Below, piece after piece: positions 1-7,621 of a stretch of DNA of 34,227 nucleotides. Source of the DNA: Lentisphaeria bacterium (GTDB taxonomy: Bacteria > Verrucomicrobiota > Lentisphaeria > Victivallales > UBA1829). The position numbers and the translations under genes are program-made. The notes beneath the pieces are model-generated. The model ran no database searches. It saw only the letters and a program-made list of their open reading frames with translations, and was not told the DNA's origin. The DNA is taken from NCBI GenBank assembly GCA_017629515.1, contig JAGBXB010000113.1, positions 1-34,227 of the forward strand, in the 5' to 3' direction. Within the stretch, counting starts at the first letter, position 1. Every line of letters begins with the position of its first letter.

Positions 1-20
1 AATATATATATATATATATA
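1..20. repeat. (TA)n dinucleotide tract at the window edge
   Basis: About nine uninterrupted TA units lie at the very start of the window, inside the frame of the partial membrane protein, where they read as alternating Tyr-Ile. The tract may continue beyond the edge, so its full length is unknown. Confidence 0.8.
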
Positions 21-474
21 CGGTAAAGATAATGAAAACCGCTGCCGGAAACAGGATATTTTGCAAAATCGCCATTCCCTTATATTGCAGAAATTCCTTT
101 ACTTCAATGCCGCCGGTACCGGCAAATGCGGTATAATCCAAATTGGAAATCGGGCGTTTATCTGCTTTACAATAGCCGCGTAAAAGAATGGAAAAAATAA
201 TCATAAGCCCCCAGAATATGCTGTATGTCCAATAGAGAAATCTACCTGTAAAACTTCTGTCTCTGAGGAGAATACAGCCCGTAAACAACAGCAGAATACT
301 CCAGAATGTTACCGTAATACATCCTGTAAAATTAACACCGGGACTTGTTGCCAGATAGATGTCCAATAACAAAATAAAAAGAAAAAACCAGATGAAAAAT
401 ATGTGTTTAGAGATTTGTATTTGATTGAATAGAAATCTTTCATGTTCAGAATTGAATTTTTTCAGCAAGTTCAT
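1..474 (-). CDS. Partial membrane protein, N-terminal 158 residues (unidentified)
   Basis: This frame is open from an ATG at 474 to the window edge, so only the N-terminal 158 residues are visible. The start is supported by an AAAGGA Shine-Dalgarno about 8 nt upstream. It begins 22 nt after the stop of the upstream permease gene, so the two are probably co-transcribed. Hydrophobic stretches lie at roughly residues 25-42, 50-66, 80-98 and 137 to the end, suggesting a polytopic inner-membrane protein. Between the third and fourth segments is a polar loop with a GTGG sequence. The topology would suit the membrane part of a phosphoethanolamine-transferase or LTA-synthase type sulfatase-fold enzyme, but no catalytic part is visible, so that is only a guess. 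The DNA is AT-rich compared with most of the window. The reading frame runs into a TA-dinucleotide tract at the edge. Confidence 0.6.
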   Translation of the reverse strand, partial: MNLLKKFNSEHERFLFNQIQISKHIFFIWFFLFILLLDIYLATSPGVNFTGCITVTFWSILLLFTGCILLRDRSFTGRFLYWTYSIFWGLMIIFSILLRGYCKADKRPISNLDYTAFAGTGGIEVKEFLQYKGMAILQNILFPAAVFIIFTVYIYIYI

Positions 475-496
475 TTTGTATATCCTTTTTTTTATT

Positions 497-1654
497 TTAT
501 TTTCCGTTCAGGGCTTTACGCAGGCCCTCCCCGGCAAAGTTGAAGGCACATACCGTAAGAAATATGGCAAGACCCGGATAGAACATAAGATGGGAATAAC
601 TTAACGGATCCGGGTACGCCTGACGCAATAATTCCCCCCAGCTTGCCGTGGGATCCTGTACGCCGAATCCAAGAAAACTTAAAGAACTTTCTGCCAGTAC
701 CGCCCCGGCTACTTCAAAGGTGAAAGTAACAAATATGGGTGCAGAAACATTGGGCAGAAGATGCTGGAAAAGGATCTTGTAAGTAGACAACCCCATACAC
801 TCACAACTTTGTATATATGCCATCTTTCTCTGTTTGAGAGTTTCGCCCCGGACAAGACGCGCCAGACCCGTCCAGGAGGTCAAGCCCAGTACGAAGATCA
901 CAAGAAGTATGGACTGCCTTGAACCATGATCCAGAAGAATGGTCATCAAAATAAGAAGCAGCAGAAAGGTGGGGAAACAGATAACGATCTCCACTGCCCG
1001 CATAAGCCACAGATCCGTTTTTCCGCCGCAATATCCGCAGACAAGTCCGGTAAGCGTCCCCAGAAACAAAGCAAGAAGCGTGGCAATAAATCCCACCGAA
1101 AGGGAGACTCTTGCACCATAGACCATCCTTGCAAAAACACTTCTGCCGGTCTGATCCGTCCCGAAAATATGTTTGAAAGAACTTTTTTCATAAGGTTTCC
1201 CATCCATTTCAAAGGGCCCGTAGGGGACTGGGGCATACAATACAAAATCCCCTTTTTTCAAATTTTTTGTGATCTCTTTCCACGGGGTTTTGTCGACCCT
1301 GCTTCCGGTAAAAAGAAAGGGGATGAGCAATAAGAAAAAAAGAACAGTTCCTGTGATCAGAAAGATTTTTTTCCTTTTGGAATGGGAAAAAAGACGGCTG
1401 AAAAGAAATACAACTGCCGATAAAGGAAGAAAAAGCAACAGGAAATTCCAGCTTTTTTCCACAAATGTTTCCGGACTTTCCGGCGTGAAAAGAGCAGAAA
1501 ATGCCGGAAAAGAAAGGTGATTATCCATATACAGGACAAGGGGTTTTTCGTTGGCAAGAAGGGGAGCGGCAACAGCAAGGAAAAAAAGAAAAAAGATGAT
1601 CAATAGTCCTGCAACAGCAAGAGGATCACTTTTAAATCTTTTCCATGTTTCCAT
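497..1654 (-). CDS. ABC transporter permease, OppC/DppC/YejE-like
   Basis: Inner-membrane permease of the peptide/nickel (BPD_transp_1) class, 385 aa. It would form the translocation path for an oligopeptide-like solute together with a partner permease and ATPases. A first membrane segment lies near residues 13-34. Two extra hydrophobic segments (about 68-86 and 96-116) precede the canonical domain, which is unusual for OppC proteins. The canonical region starts near residue 163 with the GTDQTGRSVFARMVYGAR block, typical of this family. The cytoplasmic EAA-type loop is seen as ECMG...LFQHLLPN, and the C-terminal SFLGFGVQDPTASWG block follows. The ending, with EGLRKAL, is normal for the family. 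No OppB-type partner, ATPase or binding protein is in the window, so it is an orphan here. It lies 17 nt downstream of the EamA gene and 22 nt upstream of the partial membrane protein. Confidence 0.88.
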   Translation of the reverse strand: METWKRFKSDPLAVAGLLIIFFLFFLAVAAPLLANEKPLVLYMDNHLSFPAFSALFTPESPETFVEKSWNFLLLFLPLSAVVFLFSRLFSHSKRKKIFLITGTVLFFLLLIPFLFTGSRVDKTPWKEITKNLKKGDFVLYAPVPYGPFEMDGKPYEKSSFKHIFGTDQTGRSVFARMVYGARVSLSVGFIATLLALFLGTLTGLVCGYCGGKTDLWLMRAVEIVICFPTFLLLLILMTILLDHGSRQSILLVIFVLGLTSWTGLARLVRGETLKQRKMAYIQSCECMGLSTYKILFQHLLPNVSAPIFVTFTFEVAGAVLAESSLSFLGFGVQDPTASWGELLRQAYPDPLSYSHLMFYPGLAIFLTVCAFNFAGEGLRKALNGK

Positions 1655-1671
1655 CTGTTTTCCCCTGTTCT

Positions 1672-2574
1672 CTACTGGAATAATGCAATAAGGACAAGTC
1701 CTGTAACGATAAGAATCAGTCCCAGTAATTTGGGTTTGCTTGCCTTTTCATGCAAAATCAATACTCCGGCAAAAAAGCCCAGCGGCAGACTCATCTGACG
1801 GAACGCCTGAACGAAACTTACATTGGAGACAAAAGCAAAGGCAAAAAGAATAAGCGCATACGCCGCCGAGCCGCTCAATCCTGCAATAATGGGGGATAAC
1901 GGCGCTTTCAGCAGTTCTTTCAAAGCCGCTTTTTCCTGCTTGCTGCACATGACAAAAATACATTCTCCGATAAACAATCCCGCCTCCATGAGAAAAAGGT
2001 AGGAAAGTGTATCAACGATATTCAATTCCCCCCGCAGTTTTCTTACGATCTCTATTGCTGAACTGTCAAAGAGAGTATAAAAAGTAGTTCCGCTTGCTGC
2101 AAGAAGAATAAAAAATATGGTCTTATTGAAATAACGGTTCAGGGCAAAATCCCGGAAATTTTTTAACGGCATGAGCAGACAACCGGCAGTAATGATGAAC
2201 ATTCCGCCCAGAGCCGTCAATGTGGGAGTTTTGCCAAGACCGAAAATAATGGTGATTGCGGCAATGATGAGAACCGGCAACGCCCGTACCACCGGATAGA
2301 CATAGGATATATCTGCACTTTTATAACTTCTTGCCAAGCCCAGCATATAAATTATTTCACCGAAAATGCTCAATAATAAAAAGACGAAAAATTTTCCCGG
2401 CATCTGGAAAAATGGTATTTTACAGTAAAAGAACACCGGCAGCCACATGAGAGTAGCCACAAAACCCATGATCATATAAAACGCCATGGAAGGATTGCTT
2501 TTTTTAGAAAGCATATTCCATGTTACATGCAGAAAAACAGAAGCCAGAATAAGCAGAAATGCCGGAATAGTCAT
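1672..2574 (-). CDS. EamA/DMT-family transporter
   Basis: Drug/metabolite-transporter superfamily protein of 300 aa with about ten hydrophobic helices. This matches the duplicated 5+5 TM EamA architecture. The second half contains an AFRQMSLPLGFFAGVLILHE segment and a final helix pair ending in LGLILIVTGLVLIALF, typical of EamA proteins. The substrate cannot be read from the sequence. The ATG at 2574 is chosen because the protein then begins directly at the first membrane helix. An upstream in-frame ATG at 2634 lies inside the terminator hairpin of the aspartate kinase gene and is unlikely. An ATG at 2601 is possible. No strong Shine-Dalgarno or promoter is visible for any of the three starts. 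The gene is probably the head of a leftward unit with the ABC permease. Confidence 0.85.
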   Translation of the reverse strand: MTIPAFLLILASVFLHVTWNMLSKKSNPSMAFYMIMGFVATLMWLPVFFYCKIPFFQMPGKFFVFLLLSIFGEIIYMLGLARSYKSADISYVYPVVRALPVLIIAAITIIFGLGKTPTLTALGGMFIITAGCLLMPLKNFRDFALNRYFNKTIFFILLAASGTTFYTLFDSSAIEIVRKLRGELNIVDTLSYLFLMEAGLFIGECIFVMCSKQEKAALKELLKAPLSPIIAGLSGSAAYALILFAFAFVSNVSFVQAFRQMSLPLGFFAGVLILHEKASKPKLLGLILIVTGLVLIALFQ

Positions 2575-2606
2575 AATGGTATCATCTTGTAATATTGTCA
2601 TACAGT

Positions 2607-2651
2607 AAAAACGGGGAAAGAAACACTTTTGCAAAAAGGATTCTTTCCCCG
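2607..2651 (-). terminator. Rho-independent terminator after the aspartate kinase gene
   Basis: A perfect 11-bp stem (2612-2622 with 2641-2651; one arm reads CGGGGAAAGAA) has an 18-nt loop. On the minus strand it is followed at once by five T (2611-2607). It lies 22 nt beyond the aspartate kinase stop codon, so it should end the hom-aspartate kinase transcript and insulate the EamA gene. Confidence 0.85.
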
Positions 2652-2672
2652 CCTGAACATTTTAAAAAGTTC

Positions 2673-4082
2673 TTACGCCTTGTTCTGCTCCACAAATTCT
2701 CTGTGGAGAGCGATCTGGGCAGTTTTGAAGTGACTGCGGTCAATGATGAACTGGATGTTCACCTGACGCATCACCTGATCCAATGCCAATACATTGATCT
2801 TTTCATTCCACAATGCCGTTGCCGCTCTGGCAAGAAATCCGGGGATCTTCATATTTGTTCCGATAACGGAAACAATTGCCACTTCCTGTTTGGAAATAAT
2901 GGCATGGGGCAATACTCTGGCAAGTTCTTCAAGGAACTCGTTGAGTCTTTTTGCCTTCTGGGGCAGATAATGGGTAATGGTATTGGCGTTGGTATTTTTG
3001 GCAATATAACTGATCTCGTATTTTGCCAGCACGGAGGTGATCTTGTTATCATAACCGCACTCATTGACCATATCGTGATCGTGTACTTCAATGGCAATAA
3101 TGTCGTTGCGTCCGCAGATCATTTCCGCTCTGGGAACAGGGGAAACGTAATTCACGGAAATCAATGTGCCGGGATGTTCCGGATCAAAGGCGTTTTTGAC
3201 ACGGATGGGGATCTCTTTCAATTCCATATCCTTGGCGGCTTTCGCATGGATGGCTTCCATATCCATATCAGACAACTGGTCGGCAATGTCAAAGGAGGTT
3301 TCCCCGATGACCTGTACTTTATCCACGCCCATAAGTTTGGGATCGCCTGTGGAAAGGTGGAATTCCTTATGGATGATCCCTTCTTTTGCGTCGGTGAGGA
3401 CTGCAATACGGCTGAATGTGATTTCACTGTACCCGCGGTCATAACGGCGCATGATGCCTTCATCGTATTTCACATAACCAGTTACGATGGGCATTTCCGT
3501 TGCAAAGTCGATGTCTTTGAATGCAGAAAGGATGGCTTCATCAAAGGTAAGGATATCTGTACTCATCCAGCCGGAAAGATCCACAAAACGGGCATTGACG
3601 CCTCTTTTCTGCAGAATAAGAGCAGAGTTGAATGCACTGTGGGCTTCCCCGATAGCGGCAAGAAACTCTCTTGTGGAGGGGAGATATTCCGAAGGTTTCA
3701 GGTGCCCTGCTGTACGCAGGAACATCAAATGTTCCAGGCAGGAACGGATGCCGTTGATGCGTTCATTGACAAAAGCATCGGCTTTTTCCAGATCCAGACC
3801 GATATCCACAAAACTTTTGTTATATTCCAGCATTTTTTCCCGCACGGTTTCCAATGCATCTGTCCAGCGGGCGTTCCCTGCGGCGATCTGACCGAATACA
3901 CCGGGAGCACCGGTCTTTTTATCTTCCAGAAGCAGATTGGTGATGCTGGAATAAGCGGAAACCACAAATACTCTGTTGTAAAGTTCCGCCCCTTTTCTTT
4001 TGCCTATGATCACATTTTCCATGACTTCGCCGAAACGGCTCATGGAAGTTCCGCCGATCTTTTCAATGGTATGCTGTCCCAT
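2673..4082 (-). CDS. Aspartate kinase (ectoine-type variant, Ask_Ect-like)
   Basis: Phosphorylates L-aspartate to aspartyl-4-phosphate, the entry step to lysine, methionine and threonine. 469 aa. The N-terminal substrate-binding motif reads KIGGTSMS (residues 8-15) where most aspartokinases have KFGGTS; this variant is familiar from the Ask_Ect subgroup. The amino-acid kinase domain covers about residues 1-290. A glycine-rich segment (VTGYVKYDEGIMRRYDRGYSE, split here as VTGYVKYD and RRYDRGYSE) lies near 195-220. Two ACT-like segments follow, around 315-390 and 395-465; the latter contains VSVIGTNMKIPGFLARA. It starts 34 nt after the hom stop with a strong GGAGG Shine-Dalgarno, and so forms a two-gene operon with it. 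The pairing with hom rather than ectABC argues for threonine/methionine supply rather than osmolyte synthesis. Allosteric control through the ACT domains is expected from the family. Confidence 0.93.
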   Translation of the reverse strand: MGQHTIEKIGGTSMSRFGEVMENVIIGKRKGAELYNRVFVVSAYSSITNLLLEDKKTGAPGVFGQIAAGNARWTDALETVREKMLEYNKSFVDIGLDLEKADAFVNERINGIRSCLEHLMFLRTAGHLKPSEYLPSTREFLAAIGEAHSAFNSALILQKRGVNARFVDLSGWMSTDILTFDEAILSAFKDIDFATEMPIVTGYVKYDEGIMRRYDRGYSEITFSRIAVLTDAKEGIIHKEFHLSTGDPKLMGVDKVQVIGETSFDIADQLSDMDMEAIHAKAAKDMELKEIPIRVKNAFDPEHPGTLISVNYVSPVPRAEMICGRNDIIAIEVHDHDMVNECGYDNKITSVLAKYEISYIAKNTNANTITHYLPQKAKRLNEFLEELARVLPHAIISKQEVAIVSVIGTNMKIPGFLARAATALWNEKINVLALDQVMRQVNIQFIIDRSHFKTAQIALHREFVEQNKA

Positions 4083-4116
4083 AATGACGATACCTCCTCT
4101 TTCCTGATTTTCTTTA

Positions 4117-5409
4117 TTAAATATCCTCGATTCGGATAAGGTTTACACTGTTGCGTACTTCCGGAAGCGCATTGATTTCCGCAATGGCACTTCTTGCTGC
4201 TTTTTCTTTTGTGCTGTGGGTGATGATGAGCATGGTCACATTGCTGTGTTTCTGACCTTCTTTCTGCAGCATGCTGGAAATACTGATACCGTTTTTACTC
4301 AAAATTCCGGCTACTTTCTCCAATACTCCCGGTACATCCAGCACCTGAACACGCAGATAATAGCGGGAATCCACTTCATCCATGGGTTTGATCCTGCTGT
4401 ACTGGATACCTTCAATAAATCCGGGGATGCGGCGTGCTGCATTGCTGACAATATTGCGGCCGATATCCACGATATCTCCCACAACGGCAGAAGCGGTGGC
4501 TTCTCTTCCTGCACCTCTTCCGTAGAAAAGGGTATCTCCCACATAGTCGCCTGTGACCATTACTCCATTGAATACTCCGGAAATGGCGGCAAGCTGGGTG
4601 GTTTTGGGAATCATGGCAGGATGGACACGCATTTCCACTTCGCCGGCTTCACTCTGTTTGATGATGGCAAGAAGTTTGATCTTGTATCCCAGTTCATCTG
4701 CATTTTTGATGTCCGCAAGGGTGATATCCCTGATCCCCTGCACATAAACAGGATCCATACCCATCCATTTGCCGTAAGCAAGAGAGGCAAGGATGGAGGC
4801 TTTGTGAGCGGTATCGAATCCATCAATATCCAGAGAGGGATTGGCTTCTGCATAACCCAGCTGCTGGGCATCTTTCAGAACGGGGGCAAAGTCGATTTCC
4901 TCCTGTTCCATTCTGGTAAGGATGTAGTTGCATGTCCCGTTGAGGATACCGTACATCCGGGAGATGCGGTTGCCGGAAAAACCTTCACGCAGACCTTTGA
5001 GGATAGGAATACCGCCGGCAACGCTGGCTTCATAATAGAGGTCGGCATTATTTTTTTCAGCAGCTTTAAAAAGTTCCTCTCCGTGTTCCGCAAGAAGAGC
5101 CTTGTTGGCTGTTACCACGCTTTTCCCGGCGTTGAGGGCTTCAAGGATGAATTTTTTTGCAATGGTCGTCCCACCGATAAGTTCCACCACAACATCCACT
5201 TTTTTGATCATATCGGACGCGTTTGTGGTAAGCAGTTCTCTGGGAACAGTCACCCCTCTGTCTGTTTCAATATCCAGATCCGCGATTCCGGCAAGGGTAG
5301 CCCTGATCCCGGTACGCTGCGCAATAACATCTGCATTTTTCAAAAGACAGGATGCTACACCGGCACCAACTGTCCCGAAACCTATGATCCCTACTTTAAA
5401 TTCCTTCAT
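4117..5409 (-). CDS. hom: Homoserine dehydrogenase
   Basis: Reduces aspartate-4-semialdehyde to homoserine with NAD(P)H, in the cytoplasm, on the threonine/methionine branch. 430 aa, a normal length for the monofunctional ACT-containing form. The Rossmann motif GFGTVGAG lies at residues 10-17. The VVTANKALLA motif near residue 100, the GTCNYILTRM motif near residue 153 and the AYAEANPSLDIDG-like segment near 187-199 are hallmarks of the catalytic domain. An ACT domain (about 350-430) follows, starting at YLRVQVLDVPGVLEKVA. A GGAG Shine-Dalgarno precedes the ATG. It is first in a two-gene operon with aspartate kinase, and the leader is short (about 35 nt) with no attenuator hairpin or leader peptide seen. 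Confidence 0.96.
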   Translation of the reverse strand: MKEFKVGIIGFGTVGAGVASCLLKNADVIAQRTGIRATLAGIADLDIETDRGVTVPRELLTTNASDMIKKVDVVVELIGGTTIAKKFILEALNAGKSVVTANKALLAEHGEELFKAAEKNNADLYYEASVAGGIPILKGLREGFSGNRISRMYGILNGTCNYILTRMEQEEIDFAPVLKDAQQLGYAEANPSLDIDGFDTAHKASILASLAYGKWMGMDPVYVQGIRDITLADIKNADELGYKIKLLAIIKQSEAGEVEMRVHPAMIPKTTQLAAISGVFNGVMVTGDYVGDTLFYGRGAGREATASAVVGDIVDIGRNIVSNAARRIPGFIEGIQYSRIKPMDEVDSRYYLRVQVLDVPGVLEKVAGILSKNGISISSMLQKEGQKHSNVTMLIITHSTKEKAARSAIAEINALPEVRNSVNLIRIEDI

Positions 5410-5451
5410 AAAAACTCCAAAAATAGTGTTGATTTGATCTGTTCCGTATAT

Positions 5452-5480
5452 AATATATCATCTTTTTCCATTTTTCCCAA
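5452..5480 (-). promoter_or_regulatory. Sigma70-type promoter for the hom operon
   Basis: On the minus strand, -35 TTGGGA (5480-5475) and -10 TATATT (5457-5452) are separated by 17 nt, about 45 nt upstream of the hom start codon. Read by eye; not verified experimentally. Confidence 0.55.
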
Positions 5481-5497
5481 TAAAAAGTTGAAAATTC

Positions 5498-5526
5498 TTG
5501 TTGCTTTTCTTGAAAAATGATGATAT
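5498..5526 (+). promoter_or_regulatory. Possible promoter for the small secreted protein
   Basis: TTGTTG (5498-5503) and TGATAT (5521-5526) with a 17-nt spacer, divergent to the hom promoter. The match is weak. It would give a leader of about 100 nt. Confidence 0.3.
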
Positions 5527-5580
5527 TTTAAAAATCAAAGCATTTTTCCTGTCTGTTTTTTCTTGATGAACAGGAGTTGT

Positions 5581-5607
5581 ATGCCGGAAAGTTTTGAACA
5601 AAAATGA
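5581..5607 (+). other. Possible 8-codon upstream ORF in the leader
   Basis: An ATG at 5581, preceded by AGGAG with a short 4-nt gap, opens the peptide MPESFEQK followed by TGA. It sits 28 nt before the start codon of the secreted-protein gene. It could be a translated leader or a chance occurrence; there is no run of regulatory codons. Confidence 0.2.
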
Positions 5608-5635
5608 AAAATAAATAACAAATGAGAGGTAAAGA

Positions 5636-6169
5636 ATGTTGAAAAAAATTTTTATCGCCGCTGTTTTTTCTGTCGCAGCACTGTGTGTTTACGGTCAGAA
5701 GTCCGTCAATACTGCCATTACTGACATTGAGGAAGATCCCACAAACGGGCTGGAAATGACCCGTTGTCTTTTCAATGAGTATTATCTTGCTGAACTTACC
5801 ACCCATGCAAAAGTGACCGTTACCGATTCCGCAACCGTGCAGAAAAAGACTGCCGCTCTGAAAATCCCCCGCGGTGTACGCCTTTCTGCAAAAAATGTGA
5901 AAGCACTCTGCAAGGCTCTTAATGCAAAGGCTCTCTGCCTTGTTTCCATGAAACGCAACGCCAAAAGCAAAGGGGTGGATGTGTCCATCCGGGTCATCAA
6001 TGCTGATAACAAGGTGCTCGGTACTTGCAAAGGCGTTATGAAAGGAATCGGGGAAGCCGGAAAATTGAGTGCTGTACTTGCCTCTGAATCCGCTGCGATC
6101 GTAAGATCGGCTGATAAAGGCGCTGTTCCCGCAAAGAAAGAAGCCCGGAAAAGTGCCGCAAAGAAATAA
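5636..6169 (+). CDS. Small secreted protein, FlgO/CsgG-like fold suspected, Lys/Ala-rich tail
   Basis: 177 aa. The N-terminus is a classical signal peptide: LKK, a hydrophobic core to about residue 17, and probable cleavage after VYG at residue 20. There is no lipobox. The middle region (about 75-145) has alternating strand-like segments, including a LNAKALCLVSMKRNAKSKG stretch followed by VDVSIRVINADNKVLGTCKG. This resembles the 'is it there / how much / cost of the ligand' pattern of periplasmic CsgG/FlgO/TolB-N-like domains. That similarity is inferred by eye only. The C-terminus is basic and Ala/Lys-rich, ending SAAKK, reminiscent of the tail on the oxidoreductase at 9074. A GAGAGG Shine-Dalgarno lies 6 nt before the ATG. 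A strong terminator follows, so it is monocistronic. Function unknown. Confidence 0.8.
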   Translation: MLKKIFIAAVFSVAALCVYGQKSVNTAITDIEEDPTNGLEMTRCLFNEYYLAELTTHAKVTVTDSATVQKKTAALKIPRGVRLSAKNVKALCKALNAKALCLVSMKRNAKSKGVDVSIRVINADNKVLGTCKGVMKGIGEAGKLSAVLASESAAIVRSADKGAVPAKKEARKSAAKK

Positions 6170-6188
6170 TTTTCTTCCGGAATTTCAT

Positions 6189-6214
6189 AAGCAGGGATCT
6201 CCCTGCTTTTTTTT
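6189..6214 (+). terminator. Rho-independent terminator after the small secreted protein
   Basis: An 8-bp perfect stem (AAGCAGGG, 6189-6196, with CCCTGCTT, 6201-6208) has a 4-nt loop and runs into a continuous T tract through 6214. Confidence 0.92.
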
Positions 6215-6242
6215 GTATCAGGGTTTTGAATAAAGGATGATG

Positions 6243-7334
6243 ATGAAAAAATTTCTTACTCTCTTTTTTCTGCTTTTTCTTTTTTCCTTTCTTTCCGGAG
6301 CGGAAAAGGAGATTTTTGCATACAGAAAAAATTGTGCTGTAACTCCGGACGGGGCATTGCTGGAAGATGTATGGAATACTATTCCGGCCGGAAATTTTTT
6401 CCGGACAGCAGAAAGAAGATCCCCGTTCCTGACAAGTACGGTAAAGGCCGTCTATGAAAGAGATTACCTCTGCTTTGCTTTGAAAATGGATATGCAGAAT
6501 ATTCAAATGCAGAAAGCCCTGAATAATGAGAATGTGGATTCTGTGGCTGTTACTTTGACTGTTTCCGGAAAAGAGTATCATTTTCAGGTCACTCCTTTAT
6601 GGGTCAAAAGCAATTGGGAACAGACAAAGATCCACGCTTGCGGCGTGAAAAGAAGCAGAAAATATTATGCTGCGGAAGTGCGTATCCCCATTCCCGGAGA
6701 GGAACAATTTTATTGTCAGGGGCAATCTTTCCCTTTGAAAATAGTAAGAACAAGTCTGCTTGCCAACGGGAAAAAAGAGATCTCCTTTTTCAATGGAAAA
6801 CTCCTTACAGGGGATCTTGCTTATACTGACAATACCCCCCGTTCCAATAAAAAAATATGGCGCAACGGGGAATTGAATACCTTTTTCAAGCGGCCCAACC
6901 CCCGCTGGAATTCCAACTGGGATCTGGGAAAGGGGGATTATCTGCAACAGGGATGGAATCTCAACCAGGCAAAAGGAATGGGGCGTTTTGAAGTCTTTGC
7001 CCATGAAGATAAGGAAGATGACTATTATGTAGTCCTGCGTAACGGAGATTTCTACCAGATGTATAAGGGATTGGAAAAGAAATTGAGTTATACATTCCTG
7101 GCAAAAGGCAAAGGGGTCTTAAAGGTGCGTTTTTTGCGTTTCGTCTTCAAAAACCATGCGTTGCGGTTTAAGGGAGTACATTCGGAAAGAGTGATCACTT
7201 TGGACAGCGATGAGTGGAAAGAATATACCGGAAAAGTGGAAAAGAAAAATGACGGGGAAAGTCTCGCTCTGGATTTTTCCACTGAAAACGGAGAAATCAT
7301 GCTGGATGAAGCCTATGTGCGGGGAATAGAATAA
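6243..7334 (+). CDS. Secreted CBM9-like carbohydrate-binding protein
   Basis: 363 aa, exported: a signal peptide of about 20 residues ends near SGAEK. Residues about 25-200 resemble a CBM9/DOMON-like sugar-binding fold. The family hallmark 'DGxLxExxW' appears as DGALLEDVWN, followed by VKAVYERDYLCFALKM (the usual 'vkvlydddyLYvafk' strand). Residues about 225-360 look like a second jelly-roll of the CBM4/9 kind, starting at LQQGWNLNQAKGMGRFEV and ending LDEAYVRGIE. No catalytic motif is seen. Three ATGs occur in tandem (6237, 6240, 6243). The AAAGG Shine-Dalgarno touches the first one, so the third has the proper 6-nt spacing and is preferred. It probably binds or helps process external glycans. 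It lies only 28 nt beyond the previous terminator, and no clear promoter is visible in that gap. Confidence 0.8.
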   Translation: MKKFLTLFFLLFLFSFLSGAEKEIFAYRKNCAVTPDGALLEDVWNTIPAGNFFRTAERRSPFLTSTVKAVYERDYLCFALKMDMQNIQMQKALNNENVDSVAVTLTVSGKEYHFQVTPLWVKSNWEQTKIHACGVKRSRKYYAAEVRIPIPGEEQFYCQGQSFPLKIVRTSLLANGKKEISFFNGKLLTGDLAYTDNTPRSNKKIWRNGELNTFFKRPNPRWNSNWDLGKGDYLQQGWNLNQAKGMGRFEVFAHEDKEDDYYVVLRNGDFYQMYKGLEKKLSYTFLAKGKGVLKVRFLRFVFKNHALRFKGVHSERVITLDSDEWKEYTGKVEKKNDGESLALDFSTENGEIMLDEAYVRGIE

Positions 7335-7621
7335 TTTTTCCACTGCTGTTTCCACTATTGCGTCTCCTTTATTTTTTTTCTTTTTTTATAATTTTTTATC
7401 CCGGTTTTTCTTTTTTTCTCCGTAAAAAACCGTAACAAAATTGCCTTTTCATTGCTGAAAAATTGTACTTTTGCAATCTGGAAAATCCTGTTTATTCTGT
7501 CTTGAACTCAAAAACGGTTTATTATAACTAAAAAGGTATTATATTTAATAAAATGATATATTGTTATTTTTGAAGTTTCTATTAGATTATGTGCCGGAAA
7601 AATAAAAAAATGGAGAAAAAT
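7335..7621. other. Intergenic region upstream of the GT2 gene
   Basis: A 287-nt AT-rich, T-tract-rich gap with no credible gene. It holds an 8-bp inverted repeat (CGGTTTTT at 7402-7409 with AAAAACCG at 7425-7432) that lacks a downstream T run in either useful position, and a weak promoter candidate at 7502-7528. The 33 nt before the GT2 start contain two in-frame ATGs (7589, 7610) that lack a Shine-Dalgarno. Confidence 0.6.
7502..7528 (+). promoter_or_regulatory. Weak promoter candidate for the GT2 gene
   Basis: TTGAAC (7502-7507) and TATAAC (7523-7528), but the spacer is only 15 nt. It is the best sigma70-like pair in the gap and would give a leader of about 85 nt. Confidence 0.3.

Noticed and set aside
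2607..2634. ATG at 2634 as the EamA start
   Set aside because: It lies inside the aspartate kinase terminator hairpin and would add a non-helical extension without a Shine-Dalgarno.
2595..4139. 514-codon plus-strand frame opposite aspartate kinase
   Set aside because: A shadow of the aspartate kinase gene; no motif or start signal.
7402..7432. Inverted repeat CGGTTTTT...AAAAACCG as a terminator for the CBM9-like gene
   Set aside because: The 14-nt loop and the absence of T after the right arm argue against a rho-independent terminator in the plus direction.
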